Source: JACTOJ01 sp032335695 (GTDB lineage Bacteria > Bacillota > Clostridia > Clostridiales > Clostridiaceae). From it: a stretch of 64,000 nt of DNA. Below, piece by piece: positions 16,676-27,000 of the stretch. A program made the translations under genes and the position numbers. Position 1 is the first letter of the stretch. Every line of letters begins with the position of its first letter. The stretch is taken from contig NZ_JACTOJ010000015.1 in assembly GCF_032335695.1 (NCBI RefSeq), positions 56,676-120,675 on the forward strand, in the 5' to 3' direction. The notes below the pieces were generated by a model. It had not been told where the DNA came from and searched no databases. It saw nothing but the letters and a program-made list of their open reading frames with translations.

Positions 16676-18886
16676 CTATATCAAAACAAATTCTTGTTTA
16701 TTCTGTGTACGGCTGTCATTACCAATATAAACTGCAAACTCTCCCTTTTCGCTGGTGAAATTCATATTGATATCATAAAATCTCAAAATATCTTCTGTTA
16801 TAGTAAATGTAACTTTTCTTTCTTCTCCTGGCTGCAGTTCAATTTTTTCGAAGCCTTTTAATTGTCTTACCGGTCTTGCTACGCTTCCCTTCTTATCTTG
16901 TATATACATCTGAACTACTTCTTTACCAGTAACTTTTCCAACATTCTTAACCACAACTGAGGCTTCAATGCCTTCACCTTTTGTAAGCTCTTCCTTACTC
17001 AAGGTAACCTGTGATATTTCAAAATCAGTATAGGAAAGCCCATATCCAAATGGATACAAAGGTGAATTTGGAATATCAAGATATTTCGAAAGATATTTAA
17101 CATTTTCCATACCATCAACATATGGTCTTCCTGTATGGAATTCGCTATAATATACCGGAACTTGTCCAACGCTGTAAGGGAAACTCATAGTAAGTTTACC
17201 AGAAGGATTGGCATTTCCAAATAAGATATCTGCAATAGCATTTCCACCTTCTGTTCCTGGAAGCCACACTTCTAAAACAGCCTTGGCTTTATCGGCAAGC
17301 TTCTTTATGGTAAGCGGTCTTCCGCTGAACAGTAACACTACGATGTTTTGATTAACTTCATATATCTTTTCAAACAAATCCATCTGTACTTTTGGAATAT
17401 CAATAGATGCACGGCTGGAAGCTTCTCCTGATTGTGCATTACTCTCCCCTAGAGGCATTACTACTACATCTGCTTTTTTAGCATTCTCTAAAGCTTCTTT
17501 TAATAATTTATCTGCTACCTTATTATCCTCTGATAGACTTTGATCTTTATGATAGGTTTCAAAACCGCTGTCAGAATCCATAAAGCCGCAGCCTTTAGCA
17601 AAAGTTACATTGCTGATTCCAAGAGCTTTGATTCCTTCTTCCACTGTCACATTATCATTTATATTACAAAAGATTGACCATCCGCCTGATATCCACTTAT
17701 TGTTTGCGTGTGGTCCAATTACAGCAATATTCTTTCCTTCTTTTGACAAAGGAAGAATATTGTCATTTTTTAACAAAACCATAGATTCTATAGCAGCTTC
17801 TTTTGCAGCCTTGCGATGTTCCTCACTCAAAATAATTGCTGCTTCTTCTGCTTCATCTGCATCCTTATATGGATTTTCAAATAAGCCTAAATCATTTTTT
17901 AATTCCAGTATTCTGAGCACAGCTTCATTGATAAGCGCTTCATCTACTTCATTTTCTTCAACTAATTCCTTTAAATTACTGCTGTAGCAAGTTGTCATCA
18001 TATCTATATCAACACCTGCTTCTATTGCCAGTGCTGCAGCCTCTTTTTTGTCTCCTGCTATTCCATGATGAATCAATTCTTCAATTGCTGCCCAATCTGA
18101 AATGATTACACCATCAAAGCCCATTTCTCCTCTTAAAACATCCCTTAACAGCTTTTTATTTCCTGTAGAAGGAACGCGATCAAGAGTATTAAAGGAAGTC
18201 ATGGCTGTAGCACAGCCCGCATCTACAGCTGCGCCATATGCAGGTAAATAATCTTCTCTTAAAGTTCTTTCTGATAATTCTACTGTATTGTACTCTCTTC
18301 CGCCAATTGGAGCACCATAGCCGGCAAAATGCTTTACACAGGCAGCTATCCTACCCTTTTCCTTCAGCTCTCCCTTTCCTTGGTAACCTTCCACCATGGC
18401 CTTTGAAAAACAAGTATTTAAGAAGACATCTTCTCCAGTAGATTCCATAACTCTGCCCCATCTTGCATCTCTAACCAAATCTACCATTGGTGAAAATGTC
18501 AGATGAAGTCCTGCTGCTGCTGATTCCTTTGCAGAAATAGCTGCTGCTTTTTCTGTTAGTGCTGGGTTAAAAGTAGCACCCTGAGCAAGAGGAATTGGAA
18601 AAATAGTACGATATCCATTAATTACATCTGCCATAAAAAGGAGTGGAATGTGATGAGGTTGCTTTTTCATGTAATTTTCTTGAATTCCTCGTAAAAGCTT
18701 TGCTCCTGCTCCTCCAAGTACAGATCCAGCACTTTGAATTTCTTCTTCAGAAAAACCAGCTACATTTTCAGGACCGGTTATTACTCCTTCTTTTTCATAA
18801 TAGAAACTACTTACCTGTAAAAGTTGATCAATTTTTTCTTCCAGTGACATATCCTCTAGTAATTCTATCAATTTTTCTCTATCCAT
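16676..18886 (-). CDS. GH3 beta-glucosidase, likely acting on sophorooligosaccharides
   Basis: About 736 residues with three parts: GH3 N-terminal TIM barrel (HFAGYG substrate motif; nucleophile Asp in VIISDWA near residue 264), GH3 C-terminal domain (VVVMPLGESNAQSGEASSRA) and a fibronectin-like end. No signal peptide, so it acts inside the cell. The start at 18886 has AAGGAG seven bases upstream; the longer frame to 18913 has none. It is the last gene of the ABC-transporter strand, behind lacI. In the known 1,2-beta-glucan locus of Listeria innocua a GH3 enzyme of this size cleaves sophorose; the role here is inferred from context. Confidence 0.85.
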   Translation of the reverse strand: MDREKLIELLEDMSLEEKIDQLLQVSSFYYEKEGVITGPENVAGFSEEEIQSAGSVLGGAGAKLLRGIQENYMKKQPHHIPLLFMADVINGYRTIFPIPLAQGATFNPALTEKAAAISAKESAAAGLHLTFSPMVDLVRDARWGRVMESTGEDVFLNTCFSKAMVEGYQGKGELKEKGRIAACVKHFAGYGAPIGGREYNTVELSERTLREDYLPAYGAAVDAGCATAMTSFNTLDRVPSTGNKKLLRDVLRGEMGFDGVIISDWAAIEELIHHGIAGDKKEAAALAIEAGVDIDMMTTCYSSNLKELVEENEVDEALINEAVLRILELKNDLGLFENPYKDADEAEEAAIILSEEHRKAAKEAAIESMVLLKNDNILPLSKEGKNIAVIGPHANNKWISGGWSIFCNINDNVTVEEGIKALGISNVTFAKGCGFMDSDSGFETYHKDQSLSEDNKVADKLLKEALENAKKADVVVMPLGESNAQSGEASSRASIDIPKVQMDLFEKIYEVNQNIVVLLFSGRPLTIKKLADKAKAVLEVWLPGTEGGNAIADILFGNANPSGKLTMSFPYSVGQVPVYYSEFHTGRPYVDGMENVKYLSKYLDIPNSPLYPFGYGLSYTDFEISQVTLSKEELTKGEGIEASVVVKNVGKVTGKEVVQMYIQDKKGSVARPVRQLKGFEKIELQPGEERKVTFTITEDILRFYDINMNFTSEKGEFAVYIGNDSRTQNKQEFVLI

Positions 18887-18953
18887 TCGTATTCTCCTTA
18901 TATAACCTAACAAATTATCATATATATACTTAAAGACTCAAATCTTTTCAATA

Positions 18954-19976
18954 CTATTTGATGCTGGTGCAGGATCCTCTTTTCAGTAAGGATGCTTCAT
19001 ATACTAGATGTCTTGTTTCTTTACTTTGCAGCATTTCAAATAATGCATCTATTGCACCTAAGGACATCTGTTCTGCTGGCTGACATATTGTATCTAATGA
19101 TGGATTGTAATATTCCGCAACTTCAATACCATCAAAGCCTATGATGGATATATCTTCTGGAATGCGAAGCCCTGCAGATAAAGCAGCCTTTGCTGCACCA
19201 ATCGCCATTATATCAGCCATTGTCACAACTGCTGTCATATCCTTATTACGATTAATTAGATTTTTCATCATATTGAATCCAAATTCATAACCAGATTCCG
19301 ATACATTAACAGCAGATACCAATACTTGATCAAAGGGAATCCCATAAGCCTCGAGAGCTTTTTTATATCCACTAAAACGTAACCTGTTTGGAGTTACAAT
19401 ATTACCATAGGTACTGAATATGCATCCAATTCTTCGATGGCCTAGATTAATAAGATACTCCGTAGCTTTATAGCTTTCCGCCTCATCGTCAATAATTACA
19501 CTTGAATATAAATTTTTATCCACATCTTTTCCTGCAGAAACTGTAAGTAATACGCAGGGAACTCCAAGCCTCGTAAAGTCTTCGTTAACATATTCAAAAT
19601 TACCACCCATAAGAATTACACCGCTCAAGTTTCTATCCTGAACTTCTTTCATGGCCATTGACATCTCATGCTCAGAATAGTTTACATTGCGAATCTCTAA
19701 ATGGTAGCCTCTTATGATTACCTTTTGCTCTATTGTATGAATCATTTTCTGAAAAAATGGATTTGTGATACCTTTAACTAATAGAGCTATTGTTCTGGAC
19801 TGTCCCATCCTCAAACTTCTGGCACTATTGTTTGGCACATAATTAAGTTCTCGTACTGCAGCCATTACTTTTTCTCTCGTCTCATTACTGGTAACGCCGC
19901 TGTTATTTAAAACTCTAGAAACTGTAGCAATTCCAACTCCGGACAACCTAGCCACATCTTTAATCGTTACACCCAT
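18954..19976 (-). CDS. LacI-family repressor of the glucan locus
   Basis: About 340 residues: the LacI helix-turn-helix TIKDVARLSGVGIATVSRVLNNSG at the start, then a periplasmic-binding-protein-like sensor domain (SIIGFDGIEVAEYYNPSLDTICQP near the end). The ATG at 19976 is preferred because AAGGAG is 11 bases upstream. It lies between the solute-binding gene and the GH3 gene. Four GAAAAYRTTTCC-type palindromes in the divergent region 23740-24013 are its likely operators. Confidence 0.9.
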   Translation of the reverse strand: MGVTIKDVARLSGVGIATVSRVLNNSGVTSNETREKVMAAVRELNYVPNNSARSLRMGQSRTIALLVKGITNPFFQKMIHTIEQKVIIRGYHLEIRNVNYSEHEMSMAMKEVQDRNLSGVILMGGNFEYVNEDFTRLGVPCVLLTVSAGKDVDKNLYSSVIIDDEAESYKATEYLINLGHRRIGCIFSTYGNIVTPNRLRFSGYKKALEAYGIPFDQVLVSAVNVSESGYEFGFNMMKNLINRNKDMTAVVTMADIMAIGAAKAALSAGLRIPEDISIIGFDGIEVAEYYNPSLDTICQPAEQMSLGAIDALFEMLQSKETRHLVYEASLLKRGSCTSIK

Positions 19977-20090
19977 AACTACCTTGTCTCCTTCGCATGA
20001 CAATAAAATCTAAATCTTACACACATTCTACCATTTCTTCAATATAAAAACTATAGAATATTAAACCAATATTATAAATAAATAAGCAGA

Positions 20091-20144
20091 GAGAGTACTA
20101 ATAAATCTTAAAAAATATTAGACACTCTCTATACCTGCTTTTTA
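20091..20144 (-). terminator. Terminator after the solute-binding gene
   Basis: On the minus strand AAGCAG..AGAGAGT..CTAATA pairs with TATTAG..ACTCTCT..GCTT around a T-rich loop. It lies just downstream of the solute-binding gene, so lacI and the GH3 gene may be transcribed less or from their own promoter. Confidence 0.7.
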
Positions 20145-20190
20145 TTTAACTATTTATAACTTAATTATATCACTGTTACTAATGCAATAA

Positions 20191-21717
20191 TTACTTTCCA
20201 GCAAATTTACTGTACTGTGTATTAACCGCATTGATAACTTCATCAACACCTGCAGCTTTTAATTCTTTTCTGTATTCTGCAACTGCTGCCTTAGGATCTT
20301 GTGATGTCTTTCCTAAAAGTATCTGAATTCCAAGCTGTGAATCAACATTGGCAATTGCTGATAACTGTGAAGAAATACTTGAGCTGTCAAGGCTGAATCC
20401 AGTGTATGGATTATCAATTGCTGTTTTTGACCAAGCTTCATTTAAAGTATATCTACGTGGATCTTCAGTGCTTTGTGGAATGTTAAGTGTATCTGTACGG
20501 AATGCCCATCCAGAGAATCCGCCGCCATCTGTCTTAGCATTAAAGTTTTTAGGCTGAGTAACTTTTCCATCTACAAGTTCATACTGCTTGCCTAAGATAC
20601 CATATTGGAATAAGTCGTAACAGTCTTTATCAGTCATTAATTTTTCAATTAACATTAAAGCTCTTTCAGGGTTCTGTGAATTTTTGCTGATACCTGTTGC
20701 ATTAGCTACCCCAGAAGATTTTACAATCTTATTGTTAGCTGCTGCGAAAGCATAAAAATCAGTATCTACTCCTGGCAATTTCTGAAGCTGAGTTCCATAG
20801 TTACCAGTCCAGTCTGGCTGATGGCTGATGTAAGAAGCTGATAAACCATTGTAGAAGTTATCCTTATCATCCTGTGAAGAAGATAGTATATCCTTTGACC
20901 AGTAACCCTTTTGTGCCCATTCATGCATCTTTACAGCAAATTGTTCAAATTCATCTGTGAATGCTGGGTGGAATACTTTTCCTGGAGTGCTCTTGCTTGC
21001 TGCTAAATACATTTCAGAAGATGGTATTCCAGGAGCATCTATCCAGTCACCTGTTGTTCCAATAAGCATTCTGTAAAGGTCCATTGACAAATTAGAACTT
21101 CCGTTTAATGGAACCATTCCATTCTTTAATGCAGTGTCCATATATGTTTCCATATCAGCTATAGAAGAAATGCTCTTAAGGTTAGCTTTATCCATCATGT
21201 CTTTTCTTGTTATAAATCCATATGCATTGTATTCGCTATAGTTATTTGGAACTCCATATATTTTTCCATCTATTTTCATGCTGTCCCATTTGCTGCTTAA
21301 TTCTGTCTTAAGCTTTGGAGCATATGAGTCTACCATGCTAGTGATATCAACTAACGCGTCCTGTTTTGCTAAAGTAGCATATGGAACTGCTGCTGTTGAT
21401 GATACATATGCAAGGTCAAATTTTTCTCCAGAGGTCCATAGCAATGGATATTTAGTTGCCACATCACCCCAGTCAATATATTTAACTTCAAGTGTTGCAT
21501 TAATGCTTGCTTTCAACTTTTTATTCAGTTCAGCTAGGATAGCTTTATTGGCTACACCTTCGCTTCCATATAAGTACATAACAAGGTTTACTTCTTTTGA
21601 AGTATCGATTTTACCGTCTGCTGTCTTTGTAGTGGAGCTTGATCCCTTGCTTCCACAGCCAACTAGAAGTCCTAGACTCATTACTATCCCCAGTAATAAT
21701 GCAATAAATTTTTTCAT
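20191..21717 (-). CDS. Extracellular solute-binding lipoprotein of an oligosaccharide ABC importer
   Basis: 508 residues. The signal peptide ends in the lipobox LLVGC with the lipidated Cys at residue 21, followed by a Gly/Ser linker. The body is a family-1-type binding protein (NLVMYLYGSEG, LAYVSSTAAVPYATLA, WNEAWSKTAIDNPYTGF), of the large LplA-like group that goes with YtcP/LplB permeases. It should bind oligosaccharide outside the cell and hand it to the two permeases encoded upstream. By synteny with Listeria innocua the ligand would be sophorooligosaccharides; this is inference. Confidence 0.88.
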   Translation of the reverse strand: MKKFIALLLGIVMSLGLLVGCGSKGSSSTTKTADGKIDTSKEVNLVMYLYGSEGVANKAILAELNKKLKASINATLEVKYIDWGDVATKYPLLWTSGEKFDLAYVSSTAAVPYATLAKQDALVDITSMVDSYAPKLKTELSSKWDSMKIDGKIYGVPNNYSEYNAYGFITRKDMMDKANLKSISSIADMETYMDTALKNGMVPLNGSSNLSMDLYRMLIGTTGDWIDAPGIPSSEMYLAASKSTPGKVFHPAFTDEFEQFAVKMHEWAQKGYWSKDILSSSQDDKDNFYNGLSASYISHQPDWTGNYGTQLQKLPGVDTDFYAFAAANNKIVKSSGVANATGISKNSQNPERALMLIEKLMTDKDCYDLFQYGILGKQYELVDGKVTQPKNFNAKTDGGGFSGWAFRTDTLNIPQSTEDPRRYTLNEAWSKTAIDNPYTGFSLDSSSISSQLSAIANVDSQLGIQILLGKTSQDPKAAVAEYRKELKAAGVDEVINAVNTQYSKFAGK

Positions 21718-21808
21718 TTAATGACATCCTCCTTTAAAATATAAATTATGTGTGATTTTTTGATTTTTTATATATAATCAGCTGTATTAACAGCGAATTA
21801 TCAAAACA

Positions 21809-22714
21809 TTAACCCTTTACTGCACCAACTGTTAATCCGCTTACAAAGTATTTTTGTACAAAAGGATAAACAAGAATAATTGGTCCAATTGCAACTACTG
21901 CTGTTGCCATCTTTATTGATTCAGAAGGCAAATCTGATGTATTGATTGAAAGTCCCTGCTGTACTAGCAATTGTACATTTGCTTGACTAACAATTCTTTG
22001 CAGAAAATATTGCAATGGATATTTAGCAGTTGACTGGATATAAAGCATAGCGTTATACCATTCGTTCCAATATCCAAGAGTTAAAAACAATCCAATGGTA
22101 GCAAGTGAAGGTTTAGCAAGAGGCATAAATATCTTCCAATAAATGTAGAAGTCTCCTGCGCCGTCAATTGATGCAGATTCATATAAAGAATCTGGTATTG
22201 CTTTCATGAAGTTTCTCATGAGGAATATAGACCAAGGGCTCATAAGTCCAGGAAGAATCATCGCCCAGAGGCTATCTTTTAATCCAAGCCCATTTACCAT
22301 AAGTATATAGGATGGAATTAATCCTCCACTAAATAAAGTTGTAAAGTAAATAAAGAAAGATATTTGATTTTTATATTTAAAATCATTTCTGCATAGTACA
22401 TAGCCAGCCATTGACATTAAAAACAAGCCAAGGGCAGTTCCTACTACAGCGATTGTTATTGTCACACGATAAGCTGAAAGTAAATTAGCTGAGTTTCTAA
22501 ATAAAAATTGATATGCACTAAAACTGATTTTCTTTGGAATTAATTTGTAACCTTCAGTTATAATTTCCTTTTCACTCATGAAGGAAGAAGAAATCATAAG
22601 AAGAAAGGGGAATAAACATATTAAAGCAAATGCTCCTATAATTATATAAAATAGAAAACGGAGTCTTAGTTCATCTTTTCCTATAGGTTTTTTTACATCA
22701 GTTATTTTTTCCAT
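21809..22714 (-). CDS. Carbohydrate ABC transporter permease (YtcP/LplC type)
   Basis: 301 residues with six membrane segments. The inner-membrane permease EAA loop is present: ESASIDGAGDFYIYWKIFMPLAKPSLATIGL. The end TVGAVKG is typical of the LplC/YtcP group. It pairs with the permease gene 18 bases upstream. No ATPase gene lies in the locus, so a shared MsmX-type ATPase elsewhere is expected. Confidence 0.9.
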   Translation of the reverse strand: MEKITDVKKPIGKDELRLRFLFYIIIGAFALICLFPFLLMISSSFMSEKEIITEGYKLIPKKISFSAYQFLFRNSANLLSAYRVTITIAVVGTALGLFLMSMAGYVLCRNDFKYKNQISFFIYFTTLFSGGLIPSYILMVNGLGLKDSLWAMILPGLMSPWSIFLMRNFMKAIPDSLYESASIDGAGDFYIYWKIFMPLAKPSLATIGLFLTLGYWNEWYNAMLYIQSTAKYPLQYFLQRIVSQANVQLLVQQGLSINTSDLPSESIKMATAVVAIGPIILVYPFVQKYFVSGLTVGAVKG

Positions 22715-22732
22715 GCTTCTTTCTCCTCTCCT

Positions 22733-23668
22733 TTAGAATAATGCACTATCTGGTTCGATCTTCTTGACTATAGCATTCACAGCTAATACAAGTATTAAAC
22801 CAAAAATAGATTGATAGAAACCAACAGCCGCTCCTTGAGAGAAGTTATATTGACCAACCAAACTTCTGAAAACGAAGGTGTCAATAATATCTGTTTGTTT
22901 ATATAATACAGAGTTGTTACCAATCAAATTATAGAAAAGGTCAAAGGAACCTTTTAGTATTCCGCCTAAACCAAACAAGAATAACAATATGAAAGTTGGT
23001 TTCAATAAAGGTAGTAAAATACAACGAATCTTCTGCCAAGCTGATGCACCATCAAGTGCCGCTGCTTCATAAATATCAGTACTAATTCCTGTTATAGTAG
23101 CCAAATAAATTATCATACCATAACCTGTGCTTGACCATATTTTGAAGAACACAATGATGTATTTCCATATTCCCTGATCAGAGTAGAAATCATGCTTTGG
23201 AAATCCAAGATTAGTTAATATTGTATTAATAAAACCATGATTATAGTTGAAGAAGTCATATGCAAAGAAGCCTACAATAACCATAGAAATAAAATATGGC
23301 AATAAAATAATGGATTGAGATAACTTTTTGAACCACTTGCCCTTAATTTCTGAAAGCATAATGGCAAACGCCACCTGAGTTATATTTGTTAATGCTAAGA
23401 AAGCGAAATTATAAAGCAAAGTATTCTTTGTTATTCTCCACAAATCACCCGTCTTCATTAGAAATTCAAAATTTTTAAGTCCTACAAAATGACTTGCAAA
23501 AATTCCTTTTCCAATGTTATAGTCAACAAAAGCAATGTATGCTCCTGGCATTGGTATGTAAGCAAATATAATAAAATAAAGTATTACTGGTGAAATCATT
23601 AAAAACAAAACTTTTTTTCGCTTCAGTTCATGAAGAAAATTCTTTACATGAGCTTTTAATTTTTTCAT
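22733..23668 (-). CDS. Sugar ABC transporter permease (LplB type)
   Basis: 311 residues with six membrane segments. The EAA loop reads EAAALDGASAWQKIRCILLPLLKPTFILLFL. The start (KRKKVLFLMISPVILYFIIFAYIPMPGAYIAF) is typical of LplB-like permeases. It is the first gene of the minus-strand importer operon and faces the phosphorylase gene across the operator region. Confidence 0.9.
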   Translation of the reverse strand: MKKLKAHVKNFLHELKRKKVLFLMISPVILYFIIFAYIPMPGAYIAFVDYNIGKGIFASHFVGLKNFEFLMKTGDLWRITKNTLLYNFAFLALTNITQVAFAIMLSEIKGKWFKKLSQSIILLPYFISMVIVGFFAYDFFNYNHGFINTILTNLGFPKHDFYSDQGIWKYIIVFFKIWSSTGYGMIIYLATITGISTDIYEAAALDGASAWQKIRCILLPLLKPTFILLFLFGLGGILKGSFDLFYNLIGNNSVLYKQTDIIDTFVFRSLVGQYNFSQGAAVGFYQSIFGLILVLAVNAIVKKIEPDSALF

Positions 23669-23739
23669 TATATAAACCCCGCCCTTCTAAATACTATTTG
23701 TAGCTTTGATTTTTAACATTTTCCATTTTGTCGATTTTG

Positions 23740-24013
23740 TGAAAACATTTCCAATCCGCATAAAATAATAATGGAAATGTTTCCGCTAATAAGCGAAAAT
23801 GTTTCCAATCACCACTAAAATACGCTTCATGAGTAAATTGTATACGTAATCAATTCTTTTGTCAATCGTTTTTTTGTGTAAAATAATAAATTTTATTATA
23901 ATTTTTGTTGCATTTATCTATGTATGTTGACAAAAAATACGGAATCTTATATACTTTTAGTGATTTTAAAACATTTTCATGATATTTTTTCCAATCTCGT
24001 AGAAACGTTTCCA
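23740..24013. promoter_or_regulatory. Four LacI-type operators between importer and phosphorylase genes
   Basis: Palindromic sites of the form GAAAAYRTTTCC are at 23740-23753 (TGAAAACATTTCCA), 23772-23785 (TGGAAATGTTTCCG), 23794-23807 (CGAAAATGTTTCCA) and about 24000-24013 (TAGAAACGTTTCCA). The first three lie close to the importer start, the last 39 bases before the phosphorylase start. The distance between the groups (about 200 bases) would permit repression of both directions, perhaps with looping. Confidence 0.75.
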
Positions 24014-24051
24014 CTAATATAAATCATTTAATAGAAAGGAATGTAGCTAAA

Positions 24052-27000
24052 ATGAACAAAATAAATTGCTTTGTAGATATTAAGCAGGACAAAATGTTGT
24101 ATCGTTTTCTTCCTAGCGGAGACATTTTCACCTTTACTTATGATAAATTTTTAGTTAATCAATTTCGCGGTAATGTAAAGGATGGCTCTGCAAATAATAT
24201 TTATCTACGTATATATGATGAAAATAATGTAAGAGCTTATCCTCTTCTTGGGATTAAGTCAAAAAGTTCTCTTTCCACAGCTTCAGATTCCTTAGTATAT
24301 GAAGGTTCTATAGAAGGAATATCCTATAAAGTTACTTTTCGTCCAGTGAACCATATATGGTTTTGGGACATTACTTTAAAGGGTTCAAACAAGAAGGTTG
24401 ATCTAGTTTACGGTCAGGATATTGGTATTTCAGAAGAAAATGGTGTATACACAAATGAGCTTTATACTGCCGAGTATCTTGGTCATTCTGTATTTGAAGG
24501 TGAAAACGGTTATGTTATATGTTCAAGACAGAACATGCCAAGCTCTGATTGTTTTCCATATATACAGCAAGGTGTAATTGGTGCTAAAGCAGTACATTAT
24601 TCTACTGATGGATTACAATTTTTTGGTCTTTCATATAAAGAAACTAATACCCCTGAGATTTTAACTTCTGACTTATTAGATTATAATCTCCAATATGAAT
24701 TTTCTTATACTGCACTGCAAACAGAAAAACTTAATTTAGATGGAGGATACTCCTTAGCATTTTACGGACTTTTCCTTTCTACACATGAAGAAGCAGTAAA
24801 AGAATTGGAATTCAAAAGCGAGATTGAAGAAGCATACTCAGCAGTTCATAAAAATCTTGTTGACGCTAAATTAGCAAGTCCAATAAATGTTAAAAAGAAA
24901 TTTTCAGAGCCATTTTCTTCTTTAGCTTTTACTGAAGACGAAATTAATGCTCTATATCCAGAAAGAATTCTAGAAGAAACAAAGGATGGAAAATTACTTT
25001 CATTTTTTACTGATGAACACGCTCACATTGTAACAAAGGATAAGGAACTCTTAACTGAAAGACCTCATGGCACCATTATTATCACGCCGCCAAGTACAGA
25101 CAGTGTTGACAATCAGCTTATTTCCTCAACACAATATATGTACGGTATTTTTAACAGCCACGTGGTTACTGGTAATACTGACCTTCATAAGCTGATTTCA
25201 ACTCCAAGAGGCTTCCTTAATGTTATGAAAAATAGTGGTCAGCGTATCTATCTAGGCATTAATGGACAATATCATCTGCTAAATCTGCCGGGCCTTTTTG
25301 AAATGGGCATGAATTATTCAAAGTGGCATTATAAATTAGAGGATGACTTTATCACCATCACCGCTTATACTGCTGCTGATAGATCTGATCTTATATTAGA
25401 AGTATCAAGCAAAAATAATAAAAAATATGATTATATCATAACTAATCAATTAGTTATGGGTAATAATGAATACACAAAAGATATCACTTATACAGAAATT
25501 AAAGATGGCTTAAGCTTTGCTCTTGATACTGAAAAATATCCTGGACTTCGTTATGAGCTTACTATTCCTGGACAAAGTTTTACTTTGAGTGATGACAGGA
25601 TATTCTTCGAAGAGGAAAAGTCCTTTGATGAGACCTTGTTAACTATTTCCTTAAAAGATAACAGCGATTTTCAGCTGATAATAAAAGCTTACTTAACAGA
25701 AGCTGCTATTTCTCATGATGCAAGTTATACATTAGCAGAAGAAAAGAAAAAAGCTTATGCTTTTTATCAGAATCTAATTAATGATTTCCATCTTGATATA
25801 GAAAACAGCGCTAACAAAGAAAGAATCCAAATACTAAATCAAACAATATGGTGGTATGCGCATAATGCTATGATTCATTTTTCAATGCCTCATGGTTTAG
25901 AGCAGCCTGGAGGAGCCGCTTGGGGTACTCGTGATGTATGCCAAGGTCCAATGGAACTCTTCTTAGCTACTCAGAATTACACTATTATGAGAAGCATGCT
26001 GTTAAACATATTTGCACACCAGAATATTGAGACAAAGGAATGGCCTCAATGGTTTATGTTTGACAAATATCCAATGAATGCAGGAGAATGCCACGGAGAT
26101 GTTATATTTTGGCCGCTAAAGAGTGTGGCAGATTATATACTAGCCTCTGGCGATAAGGAAATATTAAATGAATTACTTCCTTACGACGGTGCTCCAGGTA
26201 AAAAGGAAACCGTATTACAGCATATATGCTATGCCTTAAGCAATATTAAAGAAACAAGAATTATTAAAGGCACTGGTCTTATAACCTACGCAGGCGGTGA
26301 CTGGGACGATACGCTTCAGCCTGCAAGCGAAGAACTGAAAACAAAGCTAGTGAGTTCTTGGACCGTTGCTCTTGCTTATCAGACCTTTAACGTTCTTTGC
26401 GAGGCGCTTTCAGATATAAATAGTGAATTATCCTCAGAATTCGCTTCACTGGCTGCTTTAGTTAAGAAATCCTTCCATGAGATTTTAATTAAGGACGATG
26501 TAGTAGCAGGATTTTTAAAGTGTGATGATACCTATGACTATATGCTTCATCCTGCTGATGATTCTACAGGTATTCATTACCGTCTGCTGCCTATGACAAG
26601 AAGTATAATTGCAGAACTAGTGGATCAAGATCAGGCAAGAAAAAATGTGACCACTATTCAAAGCACCTTAAAATGTCCAGATGGCGTACGTCTAATGGAT
26701 TGTCCTGCCCACTATGACGGCGGTGTTAGTCATCTATTCAAACGTGCAGAACAAGCTGCAAATGTTGGCCGTGAGATAAGCTTGCAATATACGCATGCCC
26801 ATATTCGTTATATCGAAGCAATGGCTAAGTTCGGAAGTGGTGAAGAAGCATGGAATTCTCTTTTCACTATCAATCCAATACTGATCCAACATAGCGTTAA
26901 CAACGCCAATATTCGCCAGAGCAACCTTTATTTCAGCAGTTCTGACGGAGCTTTCAACGACCGTTATGAATACGAGAAAAACTTCGGATTATTAAGAACC

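Noticed and set aside
16676..24013. ABC transporter ATPase in the glucan locus
   Set aside because: No Walker A/LSGGQ-containing gene is present; a shared MsmX-type ATPase must be elsewhere.
23740..24013. CcpA cre sites instead of LacI operators
   Set aside because: Sites are similar in form, but four clustered copies beside a dedicated lacI gene favour the local regulator; CcpA cannot be excluded.
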